DNA of 64,000 nucleotides from Campylobacter concisus (GCF_003048375.1 NZ_CP021642.1:992001-1056000), one strand, 5' to 3'; positions 36,137 to 45,800 are shown, counted from the first letter of the stretch. Made by a program: numbers and translations. The notes: generated by a model from the letters alone, not told the origin.

Positions 36137-37999
36137 TTACTCTGGCTTCTTGCCGTCAAGTGAAAATATGCCTGTCACAACGTCTTTGTAGCTAAGTTCA
36201 AGCTTGTCGTCTTTTAGTGTGACTATGCTGTGTTTTAAGAAATTTACATCATCTCTTTTTGGATAGTCCTCTCTTGTGTGAGCGCCACGGCTCTCAAGAC
36301 GATTTTGCGCTGCAAGACATGCTGCACGAGAAAGAAGTATAAGGTTGCCAAGCTCGACATAGTCAGTAAATGCTGTGTTCATAACTGGGTTTTGATTTGG
36401 CACTTTAAGGGTGTCATATTTTGCTTGGATAGCTTCTAGGTTTTTAGAGAGTTGATCAAGTTTTGCACCAGTTCTAAAGATACCCATTAGATCCCAGTTA
36501 TTTTTACCAAGCTCTTCACGAAGTGCGTACATATCATTTACGCCACCCTCGCCTGTTGCTATGGCTTTAAATTTATCTTGCCACATTTTTGCTAGCTCAG
36601 AAGTTTTCTTACCGCTTGCAAATTTTGCATTTTGAGCGTAAGCACCAGCACCTTTGCCAGCTAGATCGCCAGTTACAACTGCATCAGTTAGGCTGTTACC
36701 ACCAAGGCGGTTTGCACCGTGGATAGATACGCATGAAGCCTCGCCACCTACGTAAATTCCAGGGATTTTTGTGCTCATATCATCAAATTTAGCTACCTCT
36801 ATACCACCCATTGAGTAGTGAGCTGTTGGGCGGATAGGCACTGGTTGCTCGATAAGGTCGATGTCTTGGAAAAGCATAGCAGTGTGGCGAATTTTTGGAA
36901 GCTTTTTCATGATAGTATCTTTGCCAAGGTGACGAACATCGCAAAGCACATAAGCACTCATACCCTCGCCAAAGCCTCTACCCTCGCGAATTTCTGTCTC
37001 GATAGCACGAGCGACGACGTCACGAGGAGCTAGCTCCATCTTTTCGTGATAGTTTTTCATAAAGCGCTCGCCCTTGTTATTTAACAAGTAACCGCCCTCG
37101 CCACGAGCTGCTTCTGTGATTAGCGTGCCACCATTTTGAACGCCAGTTGGGTGAAACTGAAGCATCTCAGGGTCTTCAAAACCAAGACCTACTTTAAGCG
37201 CAGCAGCTATGCCATCGCCTGTTGCTATAAATGGAACTGATGTGCGGTTGTAGAAAATTCTAGTGTATCCGCCAGTTGCGATGACTAGAGATTTGCAAAG
37301 AACTGGGTAAATTTGACCATCTTGGATGTTGCGAAGAACAACGCCTTCGACCTTGCCGTCCTCAAGACCGATCTCAAGTAGCTCGTGATCCATTAGAAAT
37401 TTAACGCCAGCTGTGATAGCGTCGTCAAGACAGGCGTGCATCAAAACGTGGCCGGTTTTATCAGCTGCGTAGTTACAGCGTTTTTTACTAGCGCCGCCCA
37501 TGAAGCGAAATGCAACATCGCCATTATCTTTACGGGACACGTCGCCATTGTCTATACGAGAAAAGAGCATGCCGTTGTAGTCTAGCTCGTGGATGACTGC
37601 GCCTGCTGCCTCGCAAAATTTCACAACTGCATCTTGATCAGCAAGATAAGCCGCACCTTTTACGGTGTCGTAGGCGTGAAGCTTGAAGCTGTCGCCATTG
37701 CTAAAGTCAGTAACGCCGTTTATACCGCCCTCTGCCATACATGTCGCGTTACGTGATGGCATCATCTTTGTGGCAACTACGACTGTTAAATTTGGGTTTT
37801 GTTTGCGAACGGCTGTTGCCGCACGAAGTCCAGCACCGCCAGAGCCGATTATTAGCACATCAACAGATGGCAAACCATTTTCATTGCCCTTTGGCAACTC
37901 GCCAGCAAAAACATTGGTCGCACCAGCTGTTGTAGCTAGCGCACCTACGCTGATACAGGCGCTTTGTAGAAATTCTCTTCTGGTAAATTTTTCACTCAT
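36137..37999 (-). CDS. mfrA: Methylmenaquinol:fumarate reductase flavoprotein, Tat-exported
   Basis: The 620-residue protein is a succinate dehydrogenase/fumarate reductase flavoprotein: FAD-binding LIIGSGGAGLRAATA near residues 50-64, HPTGVQNGGTLITEAARGEGG in the active site and GANRLGGNSLTDAVV near the C-terminal half. Unlike FrdA or SdhA, it begins with a twin-arginine signal (FTRREFLQSA, arginines 7-8) followed by a hydrophobic stretch, so the enzyme should work in the periplasm. This marks the MfrABE type, which reduces fumarate with low-potential methylmenaquinol. AGGAAG precedes the ATG. Confidence 0.92.
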   Translation of the reverse strand: MSEKFTRREFLQSACISVGALATTAGATNVFAGELPKGNENGLPSVDVLIIGSGGAGLRAATAVRKQNPNLTVVVATKMMPSRNATCMAEGGINGVTDFSNGDSFKLHAYDTVKGAAYLADQDAVVKFCEAAGAVIHELDYNGMLFSRIDNGDVSRKDNGDVAFRFMGGASKKRCNYAADKTGHVLMHACLDDAITAGVKFLMDHELLEIGLEDGKVEGVVLRNIQDGQIYPVLCKSLVIATGGYTRIFYNRTSVPFIATGDGIAAALKVGLGFEDPEMLQFHPTGVQNGGTLITEAARGEGGYLLNNKGERFMKNYHEKMELAPRDVVARAIETEIREGRGFGEGMSAYVLCDVRHLGKDTIMKKLPKIRHTAMLFQDIDLIEQPVPIRPTAHYSMGGIEVAKFDDMSTKIPGIYVGGEASCVSIHGANRLGGNSLTDAVVTGDLAGKGAGAYAQNAKFASGKKTSELAKMWQDKFKAIATGEGGVNDMYALREELGKNNWDLMGIFRTGAKLDQLSKNLEAIQAKYDTLKVPNQNPVMNTAFTDYVELGNLILLSRAACLAAQNRLESRGAHTREDYPKRDDVNFLKHSIVTLKDDKLELSYKDVVTGIFSLDGKKPE

Positions 38000-38429
38000 T
38001 GATAACTTCCTATTTTAATAAGTTTATTAGCGTTAAGACGCACCGCCAGTTAATTTCTTAATATTTTTTAAAACAAGTAGATTAATTAAAAAATTAATGA
38101 TGTAACTTTACATAAAATTTACTTAAAAGAAACATAAGAATTTATTTTAGGTTGTATAGTGAGATTTGATAGCTAAAATCACTTAGCCAAAGACCATTTT
38201 ATCGTGTTTTTAGCAACTACTTATAAATTTATTATTTTGATAAAGGTAAAAATAATATTATCTCTCAATATATATTAATGAAAATAGATAAAATGTTATA
38301 AAATGGCTAATTTTACGTATCTTTGAAGATATTTCTTAAAATTAAATAAATAATTAAAACTAATAAATTTAAATTGGATAAAAATCGTATGATTATCAAA
38401 AATCATATAAATTTGTAAATTTTTGATAG
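38000..38429. other. A+T-rich gap upstream of mfrA
   Basis: About 430 bases between mfrA and the next gene upstream hold no plausible coding sequence. The region is very A+T-rich, with TTGATAGCTA occurring twice (near 38166 and 38422), and must contain the mfrABE promoter. I see no consensus Fnr/CRP-type site that I would defend. Confidence 0.5.
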
Positions 38430-38852
38430 CTAGAGAGTAAAATAATAGATAGCCCCGTAGTGTCTGACTGAAATAATAAAGCTTAAATTTATATCAAATA
38501 TCTCAATGTCATCAAGGGAGGGATACCAGATATCGCTAAAAAATTTAGAGAGGTCATCAAAATGCAAAATATCAATGCTCTCAAATTTATTAAAATTTAT
38601 GCAAATTTCATTTGGTGTGGCGATATCAAGCTTGCTAAAAGCGGTATTGAGATCAAAAATTGCTTCGTCCGCATTAAAGCCATCAAGCCTGCTAAATTTA
38701 TCTATTTTAAAAAACTCATCTATATCATTTAGGCTAAATTTATGAAGTAAATTCTCTCTTATCTTTAAGCACTCACCAGCCGATAAGCTCCTAATGATCG
38801 GCATTTCAAAGCCATGTTCTTTGCGGAAATTTTCTAGTTTTATCTGATCCAT
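38430..38852 (-). CDS. Uncharacterised acidic 140-residue protein
   Basis: I do not recognise the family. The protein is acidic, soluble-looking, rich in F, I and D, and ends ISVRHYGAIYYFTL. No signal or membrane segment is seen. It stands alone, with gaps of 430 bases on the mfrA side and 38 bases on the oorC side, and has only a weak ribosome site. Small acidic lone proteins of this sort are sometimes immunity proteins, but no toxin is encoded nearby. That is only a guess. Confidence 0.65.
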   Translation of the reverse strand: MDQIKLENFRKEHGFEMPIIRSLSAGECLKIRENLLHKFSLNDIDEFFKIDKFSRLDGFNADEAIFDLNTAFSKLDIATPNEICINFNKFESIDILHFDDLSKFFSDIWYPSLDDIEIFDINLSFIISVRHYGAIYYFTL

Positions 38853-38890
38853 ATTGTGAGTTTTTGGCTAAATCAAATTTAGCCAAAAAT

Positions 38891-39442
38891 TTATTTTAAA
38901 AGCTCTTTTGCGTATTTTAGGCCTAGCTCGTATGCTTTGGCGTTTGCCTCTTTGACCTTAGCTGGCACGCTTGCTAGCATCTCTTCACGCACTAAATTTT
39001 CATCCATACACCCACTCATCGCCACAGCCACACCAAGAGCTACGACGCTTTGAGTGATGACGTTTCCGACCTCGTCTTTTGCGATAGAGATGATAGGAAT
39101 TTCATAAATTTTCCAGCGCTTTTTATCTTCGTCGCTTACTTTTACCAAATTTGGCTCAACAACGATCGCACCACCCTCTTTCACGCCACTTTTAAAGGCA
39201 TCGTAGCTTATCTGCGCAGTTGCTAGCATGAAATCTATCTCGCCCTCGTTTGCATAAGGATATAAAATTTCTTTTTCATCAAGTATGATATCGACCTTCG
39301 TTGGACCGCCACGTACCTGAGATGTGTAAGTAGAGGCCTTGACGCCGTATCCGCCCGCCTTTATCTTAGCAGCTGAGAGGATCTCTCCAGCTAGTATGAC
39401 ACCCTGTCCGCCAACGCCGACAAATCTTAGTTGTGACTTCAT
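38891..39442 (-). CDS. oorC: 2-oxoglutarate:acceptor oxidoreductase gamma subunit
   Basis: OorC (183 residues) is the gamma-type subunit of the four-part 2-oxoglutarate:acceptor oxidoreductase, which replaces 2-oxoglutarate dehydrogenase in these bacteria. The N terminus FVGVGGQGVILAGEIL and YTSQVRGGPTKVDI are typical. The start overlaps the oorB stop (ATGA). It ends the oorDABC string. Confidence 0.94.
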   Translation of the reverse strand: MKSQLRFVGVGGQGVILAGEILSAAKIKAGGYGVKASTYTSQVRGGPTKVDIILDEKEILYPYANEGEIDFMLATAQISYDAFKSGVKEGGAIVVEPNLVKVSDEDKKRWKIYEIPIISIAKDEVGNVITQSVVALGVAVAMSGCMDENLVREEMLASVPAKVKEANAKAYELGLKYAKELLK

Positions 39443-40284
39443 GCTAGCTCCTTAAAATCTATCGCTTCATTGCTCATTGCAGCCCTTCTTACCTTGTCGT
39501 AAGCCTTGGTGTATTCGATCTTTTCTTCATCTTTATGCAGCACACCAAGTGGGAAAATGCCCTTTTTCTCTTCGTCGCTTAGCATGTCAAATTTGATCTT
39601 GCTAGTAGTGCGGTCCTTTATCCACTCTAAATTTTTCACCGCCTCGCCCATTTTATTTTTACGACCTAAATTTATGTGGCAGTTTGAAAATACATCAAAA
39701 AAGCTATATCCATCGTGGCTAAAGCCCTCTACAAAGAGTTTTGTAAGCTTCTCTGGCTCGATGACGCTTCCACGCGCGACAAAGCTAGCACCTGCGGCAG
39801 TTGCGAGCTTACAGGCGTCAAAGCTAGGATCAATGTTGCCGTATTGTGCTGTGACCGTCCACATGCCCTTTGGCGTGGTTGGACTGGTTTGCGAGTTTGT
39901 TAGTGCGTAGATGAAGTTGTTGATTAATATATGATTTAGCCCGATATTTCGGCGGCATCCGTGTATCGTGTGGTTGCCCCCTATCGCTAGTCCGTCGCCA
40001 TCGCCAGTTACCACGATGACATGCTTGTCTGGGTTTGCCATCTTTACACCAGTCGCGTAGGCTACGGCTCTGCCGTGAGTCGTGTGGATGGTGTTGCAGT
40101 CAAGATATCCGCTAAAGCGGCCAGAGCAGCCTATGCCTGAGACCACGCAAACGTCGTTCATGTCCCAGCCCATGGTGTCGATAGCGCGGATGAGCGCCTT
40201 TAGTATGACGCCGTCGCCGCAGCCCCAGCACCAAAGAGTAGGCATTTTATCTGTTCGTAAATATTTATCATAATTAAAAGCCAT
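39439..40284 (-). CDS. oorB: 2-oxoglutarate:acceptor oxidoreductase beta subunit
   Basis: OorB is the thiamine-pyrophosphate subunit (281 residues). The N-terminal WCWGCGDGVI and the TPP/Mg motif GDGDGLAIGGNHTIH with NFIYALTNSQTSPTTP are visible. It oxidatively decarboxylates 2-oxoglutarate to succinyl-CoA. It overlaps oorA by 11 bases and oorC by four. Confidence 0.95.
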   Translation of the reverse strand: MAFNYDKYLRTDKMPTLWCWGCGDGVILKALIRAIDTMGWDMNDVCVVSGIGCSGRFSGYLDCNTIHTTHGRAVAYATGVKMANPDKHVIVVTGDGDGLAIGGNHTIHGCRRNIGLNHILINNFIYALTNSQTSPTTPKGMWTVTAQYGNIDPSFDACKLATAAGASFVARGSVIEPEKLTKLFVEGFSHDGYSFFDVFSNCHINLGRKNKMGEAVKNLEWIKDRTTSKIKFDMLSDEEKKGIFPLGVLHKDEEKIEYTKAYDKVRRAAMSNEAIDFKELA

Positions 40285-41404
40285 AAATTTCTCCTATCTT
40301 CGCCTCGATCTCGCTTGGGCTTATCGGTCTGCCGTTTGCTTTTAGCAGTTTTGCAAAGTCATCTCTTAAGATGATCTTTGAAATTTCGCCACTATATTGA
40401 CCTAAATTTAGCTCGCAGACTAAAATTTTATTAAATTTATCTGATATCTCTTTTAGCTTTTTAGCTGGAGCTGGGAAAAGTGTGAGCGGCTTAAATAGCC
40501 CTACTTTTAGCCCTTTTTCACGTAAATTTAATATCGCTTGCTTAGCTGAGAGCGCCACGCTGCCAAAAGCGATGATGCAAATTTCAGCATCATCAAGCAT
40601 AAACTCTTCAAATTTCTCGCACTCATCAGTGTGTAAATTTATCTTGTTAAACAGCCTATTCATTGAGTATTCAACGATCTTGCCATCTTCTGTTGGAAAG
40701 CCAGTAGCGCCGTGATGAAGCCCAGTTATATGGTAGTGGTAGCCTTTAAAGAAAGGATTTAGCGTGGCTGGCTCGTCGTGCGCTGCCTCGTATGGCTTAT
40801 ACTCTTTTGGCTCACCGCTAAATTCTCTTCTTTTATAAATTTCTAGCTCGCCAATTTCTGGCAGGCGCACTCTAGCTTGCATGTGACCTATCGTCTCGTC
40901 AAGTAGCAGCATAACCGGCGTCATAAACCTAGCTGCGAGGTTAAAGGCGCGCACGGTCTGCGTATAGCACTCCTCTAGGCTGCTTGGCGCAAGGACGATC
41001 ATATTTACATCGCCGTGAGTTGGGTTTTTAGCCTGCAAGATATCGCCTTGTGCGACACGTGTTGGTAGGCCAGTTGAAGGGCCGCCGCGCATTACATTTA
41101 CGATGACAAGCGGTATCTCAGCGATAAAACCAAGGCCTATTTGCTCAGCCTTTAGTGAAATTCCAGGCCCTGAGCTAGCAGTCATCGCTTTAGCGCCACT
41201 CGCACTTGCACCAAGAGCTACTGAAATTCCAGCTATCTCATCTTCCATTTGTATAAATGTACCGCCATGTTTTGGTAAAAGCACGCTTAGCTCGTGGGCT
41301 ATCTCACTGCTTGGAGTGATAGGATATCCGCCAAAGAAGTTACAGCCACACTCGACCGCAGCCCTTGCTACTAGGGCATTTCCAGTTGATACTACCTCTC
41401 TCAT
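40274..41404 (-). CDS. oorA: 2-oxoglutarate:acceptor oxidoreductase alpha subunit
   Basis: The alpha subunit (376 residues) contains GGYPITPSSEIAHELS near the N terminus and ASSGPGISLKAEQIG, both typical of the pyrimidine-binding domain of 2-oxoacid oxidoreductases. It pairs with OorB to form the TPP site. The start overlaps the oorD stop (ATGA). Confidence 0.95.
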   Translation of the reverse strand: MREVVSTGNALVARAAVECGCNFFGGYPITPSSEIAHELSVLLPKHGGTFIQMEDEIAGISVALGASASGAKAMTASSGPGISLKAEQIGLGFIAEIPLVIVNVMRGGPSTGLPTRVAQGDILQAKNPTHGDVNMIVLAPSSLEECYTQTVRAFNLAARFMTPVMLLLDETIGHMQARVRLPEIGELEIYKRREFSGEPKEYKPYEAAHDEPATLNPFFKGYHYHITGLHHGATGFPTEDGKIVEYSMNRLFNKINLHTDECEKFEEFMLDDAEICIIAFGSVALSAKQAILNLREKGLKVGLFKPLTLFPAPAKKLKEISDKFNKILVCELNLGQYSGEISKIILRDDFAKLLKANGRPISPSEIEAKIGEIYGF

Positions 41405-41712
41405 GCGCTCTCTCCAAGCTTGGCAAATTTATTTGCCTTCACAGCCGTAGCTCGCTCTTTGCTCTCAGGCGTTAGCTTTGCAAATTTAAAGCCCTTTTCC
41501 GCCACATAAATGGCAAAATCAGGACAGTGAAGCTCGCAGTCACGGCATCCTATGCATGAGTCAGCATAGACCACCTCTATCATCTTGCCAAGCACCGCCT
41601 TTGGCTCAAGCCTCATGCCTAGCACGCCTGCTGGGCAGTAGCTCACGCAGACATCACAGGCCTTACACCTGCTCTCATCTACCCAAACTGGGACATTTTC
41701 TTTTACGATCAT
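41401..41712 (-). CDS. oorD: 2-oxoglutarate:acceptor oxidoreductase ferredoxin-like subunit
   Basis: OorD (103 residues) has two [4Fe-4S] motifs, CKACDVCVSYCPAG and CIGCRDCELHCPDF, and passes electrons from the catalytic subunits to an external acceptor. It is the first of the oorDABC genes and follows mdh by eight bases, so the citric-acid-cycle genes are probably co-transcribed. Confidence 0.95.
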   Translation of the reverse strand: MIVKENVPVWVDESRCKACDVCVSYCPAGVLGMRLEPKAVLGKMIEVVYADSCIGCRDCELHCPDFAIYVAEKGFKFAKLTPESKERATAVKANKFAKLGESA

Positions 41713-41720
41713 ATATCTTC

Positions 41721-42614
41721 CTACTCTAAGTTTTCTTTTAAAAATTTGATATTTTTTCTAATTTCAGCTTCACTTTTGTTTAGTTGCTCTTGCTCGTCTT
41801 CGTCTAAATTTAGCTCTAAAATTTCTTTTAAGCCATCACGTCCGAGCCTTACTAGCCTGCCACAACTTAGCTCATCGTCTATTAGCACGCTAGCGCTTAT
41901 TATCTCATCGCTCTTGCCAACGATCATCTCGCACATCTTCACAGCTGCAGCCGCTGGCGCGTAGTAAGCTGAAGTGCCAAGCAGTTTAACGATCTTTGCA
42001 CCGCCAGTGCTTGTCTCTTTTTTGAGAGCTTTTAGCTCATTTTCACTTAAATTTTCGCTTATATTGCTAGCTGATACGATCATCTCGTCATTGTGAGCGC
42101 CGACGATCTTTGCTCTTAGCTTGCTAGCGTCCTTATCTTTTAAAAGCGCTAGCTCATATCTGCACCTTGCGCTATCTAGCTCGCCAGCCATGCCGATCAC
42201 TTTGTTTTTGCTAAAACCGCTAAATTTATGAGCCGTCCAAACCATCACATCAAGCGGATTTGTGACGACTATTATCACTGCATTTTTGGCAAATTCAGCT
42301 ATCTTTTGCGCAGTTTGCTTTACGACAACGGCGTTTTTAAGTAGCAGATCTTCTCTAGTTTGACCCTCTTTTCTTGGGCTTCCAGCTGTGACTATGACGA
42401 TGTCACTGCCCTCAATTAGCACAAAATCATCGCCGCCACAAACGCTAGTTTTAGCGTTAAAGACGCAGCTTGACTGCGCTAGGTCGATCGCCTTTGCGCG
42501 CGCCACGTCACCAAATATATCTACAAGCGCGATCTCATCGCAAAGCTCTCTCATGCAAAGCGCATAAGCTATGCTAGCACCGACGTTTCCAGCTCCAACT
42601 ACACTTATTTTCAT
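41721..42614 (-). CDS. mdh: Malate dehydrogenase
   Basis: The protein of 297 residues is of the lactate/malate dehydrogenase family. The Rossmann motif VGAGNVGASIAYAL is at the N terminus. The substrate loop RKEGQTREDLL has the arginines of a malate enzyme rather than the glutamine of lactate dehydrogenase. VVTNPLDVMVW and the catalytic histidine in VGAHNDEMIV are present. It lies between icd and oorD in a metabolic operon. Confidence 0.93.
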   Translation of the reverse strand: MKISVVGAGNVGASIAYALCMRELCDEIALVDIFGDVARAKAIDLAQSSCVFNAKTSVCGGDDFVLIEGSDIVIVTAGSPRKEGQTREDLLLKNAVVVKQTAQKIAEFAKNAVIIVVTNPLDVMVWTAHKFSGFSKNKVIGMAGELDSARCRYELALLKDKDASKLRAKIVGAHNDEMIVSASNISENLSENELKALKKETSTGGAKIVKLLGTSAYYAPAAAAVKMCEMIVGKSDEIISASVLIDDELSCGRLVRLGRDGLKEILELNLDEDEQEQLNKSEAEIRKNIKFLKENLE

Positions 42615-42617
42615 CTC

Positions 42618-44792
42618 TTATCCTATTATTTGATTTAAAATTTCACTTGGTCTCATGACCTCATTTGCTCTTGCTTCATCTAGCAGGTAGTATCCGCCAA
42701 ATTCCACGCTTGCACCATCTTTTTCTCTAATCTGCTTTAAAATTTCACTCTCGTTTTTCTCTAGCTCGTCTGCTAAATTTTCAAAAATTTTGCTTAAAAT
42801 TCCGCCATTTTTTGCCATCTCTCTTGCCCAAAAAAGTGCCAGATAAAAGTGTGACTCTCTTGTATCAAGAGTGGCATTTGGCGTTTTGTTTTCATCTAGA
42901 TAGCTAGCAACCGCTCTATTTAGCGCGTCACTTAGCTCTTTTGCCTCTTTTTTTTGCCTAAAAAACGCTAGATGTTCAAGCGATGCACTAAGCGCCAAAA
43001 ACTCGCCCAGACTATCCCAAAGCAGGTGATTTTTCTCCTTTAGCTCTTTTACAAGCGTCGGAGCCGTCCCACCAGCACCAGTCTCAAACATCGCTCCACC
43101 AGCAAGTAGTGGCACTACTGAGAGCATTTTTGAGCTGCCACCTAGCTCAAATATCGGGAAAAGATCGGTTAGATAGTCTCTTAAAACGTTGCCAGTGACA
43201 CCTATGACGTCTTTGCCAGCTCTTATTGCCTCAAGCGATTTTTTAGTTGCTTGCTCGTAGTTTAAAATTTCAAATTTCACGCCAGCACTAGTAAATTTAT
43301 CTCTAAATTTTTCAAATTTAGCTATCAAATTTCTATCATGAGCGCGGCTGCTATCTAGCCAAAATATAAGCTCATCTTTTGAAATTTCGCCTCTTTTTAA
43401 AGCAAGCTCAAACCACGCATTTATCGCATCTTCTTTGGCCTGCGTCATCCGAAAAATGTCGCCACTTTTAACGCTAAATTTAAAGACACTCTCGCCAGCT
43501 TCGTTACAAACAACAAATTCTCCGTCCTCTTTTGCGATGAAAGTCTTATCGTGACTGCCGTACTCCTCGGCCTTTTTAGCCATTAGCCCCACATTTGCCA
43601 CGCTGCCAATGTTGCTCACATCAAGCGCGCCATGCTCTTTAAAGTCCGCCACGCAGGCCTCATAAACTCTAGCGTAGGTCCTATCTGGGATCATGCAAAG
43701 TGAGAAATTTAGCTCGCCGTCCTTATCTTTTACCTTGCCAGAGTTTCTAATGAGCGCAGGCACGGAGGCGTCAATGATGACGTCATTTGGCACGTCAAAG
43801 TTGCTGGCACTTTCATTTAGTGCCCAAATTTTTGCCTTTTTACTCAAAATTTCATCAAATTTAGCCAAAATTTCATCTTTATTTTTAAGAGTTGAAATTT
43901 TAGCAAACATATCTTTTAAGCCATTTTTTGCCTCAACACCGTGAGCCTTAAACTCATCACCAAATAGCTCAAAAACCTCATTAAAATAGCTCTTTATCGC
44001 ATGCGCAAAGATGACTGGGTCGCTAACCTTCATCATCGTGCATTTTAGATGCAAGCTCAAGGTCAAATTCTCTTTTTTTGCCTCGTCAAAGCAGCTTTCA
44101 TAAAATTTATCTAGCTCATCTACGCTTAAATATGTAGCATCAACTATTTCGCCGCTTTGAACGGCAAGCTCTTTTAAAAGCTCTTTTTTGCCATCTAAAC
44201 TTATAAAATTTATATAAAATTTCTCATCTTTACTAGCGATTATTGAGCGCTCATTTTCATAAAAATCACCCTTTTGCATGTAGCAAATTTTAGTTTTATT
44301 TGCCTTGTCCCAGTCGCCGTTGCTATGTGGATGCTTTTTGGCAAATTCTTTAACCGGTGGCAGGACTCTTCTGTCTGAGTTTCCTTGTCTTAGCACTGGA
44401 TTAACAGCGCTACCAAGTACTTTTTGATATTTTTTAGCGACCTCTTCGTCGTAGTCTGTGATGATCTCGTCTGGATAAAATGGCACGTTTATGCCCTTAC
44501 TTCTAAGCTCATCAATAGCCACTTTTAGCTGAACGAGCGTGGCTGAGATGTTTGGCAGTTTTATGATATTTGCCTCTTTGTGCGCGGTTAGCTCGCCCAG
44601 AAGCTCCAGCTCGTCAGCCTTATTTAGCCCAAGCTCTTTGCTAAAAAGAGATAAAATTCGCCCAGCAAGGCTTATATCAGCCCTAGTTATGCTAATGCCA
44701 GCGCGTGATAAAAAGCTCTTAACGATAGGAAAGAGAGAGTAGCTTGCAAATAGCGGTGCTTCGTCGGTTTTTGTCCAGATAATGTCACTCAT
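42618..44792 (-). CDS. icd: Isocitrate dehydrogenase, monomeric NADP type
   Basis: At 724 residues this is the monomeric NADP-dependent type, not the dimeric E. coli type. The N terminus IIWTKTDEAPLFASYS and the substrate segment NPVLRQGNSDRR near residue 133 are typical. It turns isocitrate into 2-oxoglutarate, the substrate of the Oor enzyme encoded just downstream. It is three bases from mdh. Confidence 0.96.
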   Translation of the reverse strand: MSDIIWTKTDEAPLFASYSLFPIVKSFLSRAGISITRADISLAGRILSLFSKELGLNKADELELLGELTAHKEANIIKLPNISATLVQLKVAIDELRSKGINVPFYPDEIITDYDEEVAKKYQKVLGSAVNPVLRQGNSDRRVLPPVKEFAKKHPHSNGDWDKANKTKICYMQKGDFYENERSIIASKDEKFYINFISLDGKKELLKELAVQSGEIVDATYLSVDELDKFYESCFDEAKKENLTLSLHLKCTMMKVSDPVIFAHAIKSYFNEVFELFGDEFKAHGVEAKNGLKDMFAKISTLKNKDEILAKFDEILSKKAKIWALNESASNFDVPNDVIIDASVPALIRNSGKVKDKDGELNFSLCMIPDRTYARVYEACVADFKEHGALDVSNIGSVANVGLMAKKAEEYGSHDKTFIAKEDGEFVVCNEAGESVFKFSVKSGDIFRMTQAKEDAINAWFELALKRGEISKDELIFWLDSSRAHDRNLIAKFEKFRDKFTSAGVKFEILNYEQATKKSLEAIRAGKDVIGVTGNVLRDYLTDLFPIFELGGSSKMLSVVPLLAGGAMFETGAGGTAPTLVKELKEKNHLLWDSLGEFLALSASLEHLAFFRQKKEAKELSDALNRAVASYLDENKTPNATLDTRESHFYLALFWAREMAKNGGILSKIFENLADELEKNESEILKQIREKDGASVEFGGYYLLDEARANEVMRPSEILNQIIG

Positions 44793-44855
44793 TTTAGCCC
44801 TTTTGATTTTTTGAAATTTATCACTTTTTTTATTAAAGCTGGTTGTATTTTAGCC

Positions 44856-45800
44856 CTATTTTGCGATATTTTGGTTGTGTTCGCTTAAGGTTTTTGAAAA
44901 AATGTGCTTTTTCGCCTTTTTGTCAAGCACAAAATACAAGTAGTTTGTCTTTGCAGGGTTTATTGCCGCTTTTATCGCATTTATCGAGACCGAGCAGACT
45001 GGGCTTGGCGGTATGCCGTCGTTTAGATAGGTGTTAAACTCGCTCATATCGCTTCTTATGCGCTCAGCCGTGATCACATCGTGCGAGTAGATACCATAGT
45101 TTAGCGTGCCGTCCATCTGCAGCCTCATGCCCTTATCAAGGCGGTTGTAGATGACTGAGGCGACAAGAGGCATCTCAGCGTCGTTTGCGGCCTCTTTTTG
45201 GATGATAGAGGCGATGGTTAAAATTTTAAACCACTTTTTCTCGTTGTATTCGCCAAAAATTTTCCTGCTGATCTCGCTTTGTGCCTTTTTAGATGAATTT
45301 ACGAGGTAATATGCTAGATGTCTTTCGCTGATGCCAACTGGAATTTTATAAGTATTTGGCATCAAAAAGCCGTCGCTCACTGGCGCAAGTGCGTTGTATT
45401 CGCTATTTAGTTTAACTGCGTCAAGTCCAAGCTGCGCTGCTATCTGGTTTAAAAAAACGATAGTAGTTTCGCCAGGTATGAGCGTAATCTCCGTCATCGC
45501 AGCCTTTGCCTTGGCAAGTTTTTTTAAAAAATCAACCCTTGAAATTTTATCTTTTCCTATCTCGATCCAGCCAGACTGAGGCGAGCCGATGAAACGCATG
45601 GCGTACTTGTCGATCACACTTAAGTTAAAGTTGCGATTAGCTAAATAAGATATAATCTCGCCCACACTCCCCTTTGGTATAAAAACGACCTTGCTTGTGT
45701 TTATAGGGCGTGCTAAATATACAAAAAGACTTAGGACGACGATGAGTACGATATCAAAAAAAATATCTAGGTATGGTTTTTTTATAAAATTTTTTATCAT
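44856..45800 (-). CDS. mltG: Endolytic murein transglycosylase MltG
   Basis: The YceG/MltG-family protein has one N-terminal membrane anchor (IFFDIVLIVVLSLFVYL) and a periplasmic domain with the catalytic glutamate in ASIIQKEAANDAEMP and the conserved RLQMDGTLNYGIYS. It cuts nascent glycan strands and so sets their length. I chose the ATG at 45800; a TTG 13 codons upstream would add an unusual basic tail. Even with this start, its first 20 codons are antisense to the start of the AsmA-like gene. Confidence 0.9.
   Translation of the reverse strand: MIKNFIKKPYLDIFFDIVLIVVLSLFVYLARPINTSKVVFIPKGSVGEIISYLANRNFNLSVIDKYAMRFIGSPQSGWIEIGKDKISRVDFLKKLAKAKAAMTEITLIPGETTIVFLNQIAAQLGLDAVKLNSEYNALAPVSDGFLMPNTYKIPVGISERHLAYYLVNSSKKAQSEISRKIFGEYNEKKWFKILTIASIIQKEAANDAEMPLVASVIYNRLDKGMRLQMDGTLNYGIYSHDVITAERIRSDMSEFNTYLNDGIPPSPVCSVSINAIKAAINPAKTNYLYFVLDKKAKKHIFSKTLSEHNQNIAK

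Noticed and set aside
38000-38429. CRISPR or tandem-repeat array in the long A+T-rich gaps
   Set aside because: No regularly spaced direct repeats exist here or in the other gaps; the repeated words are short A+T-rich ones.
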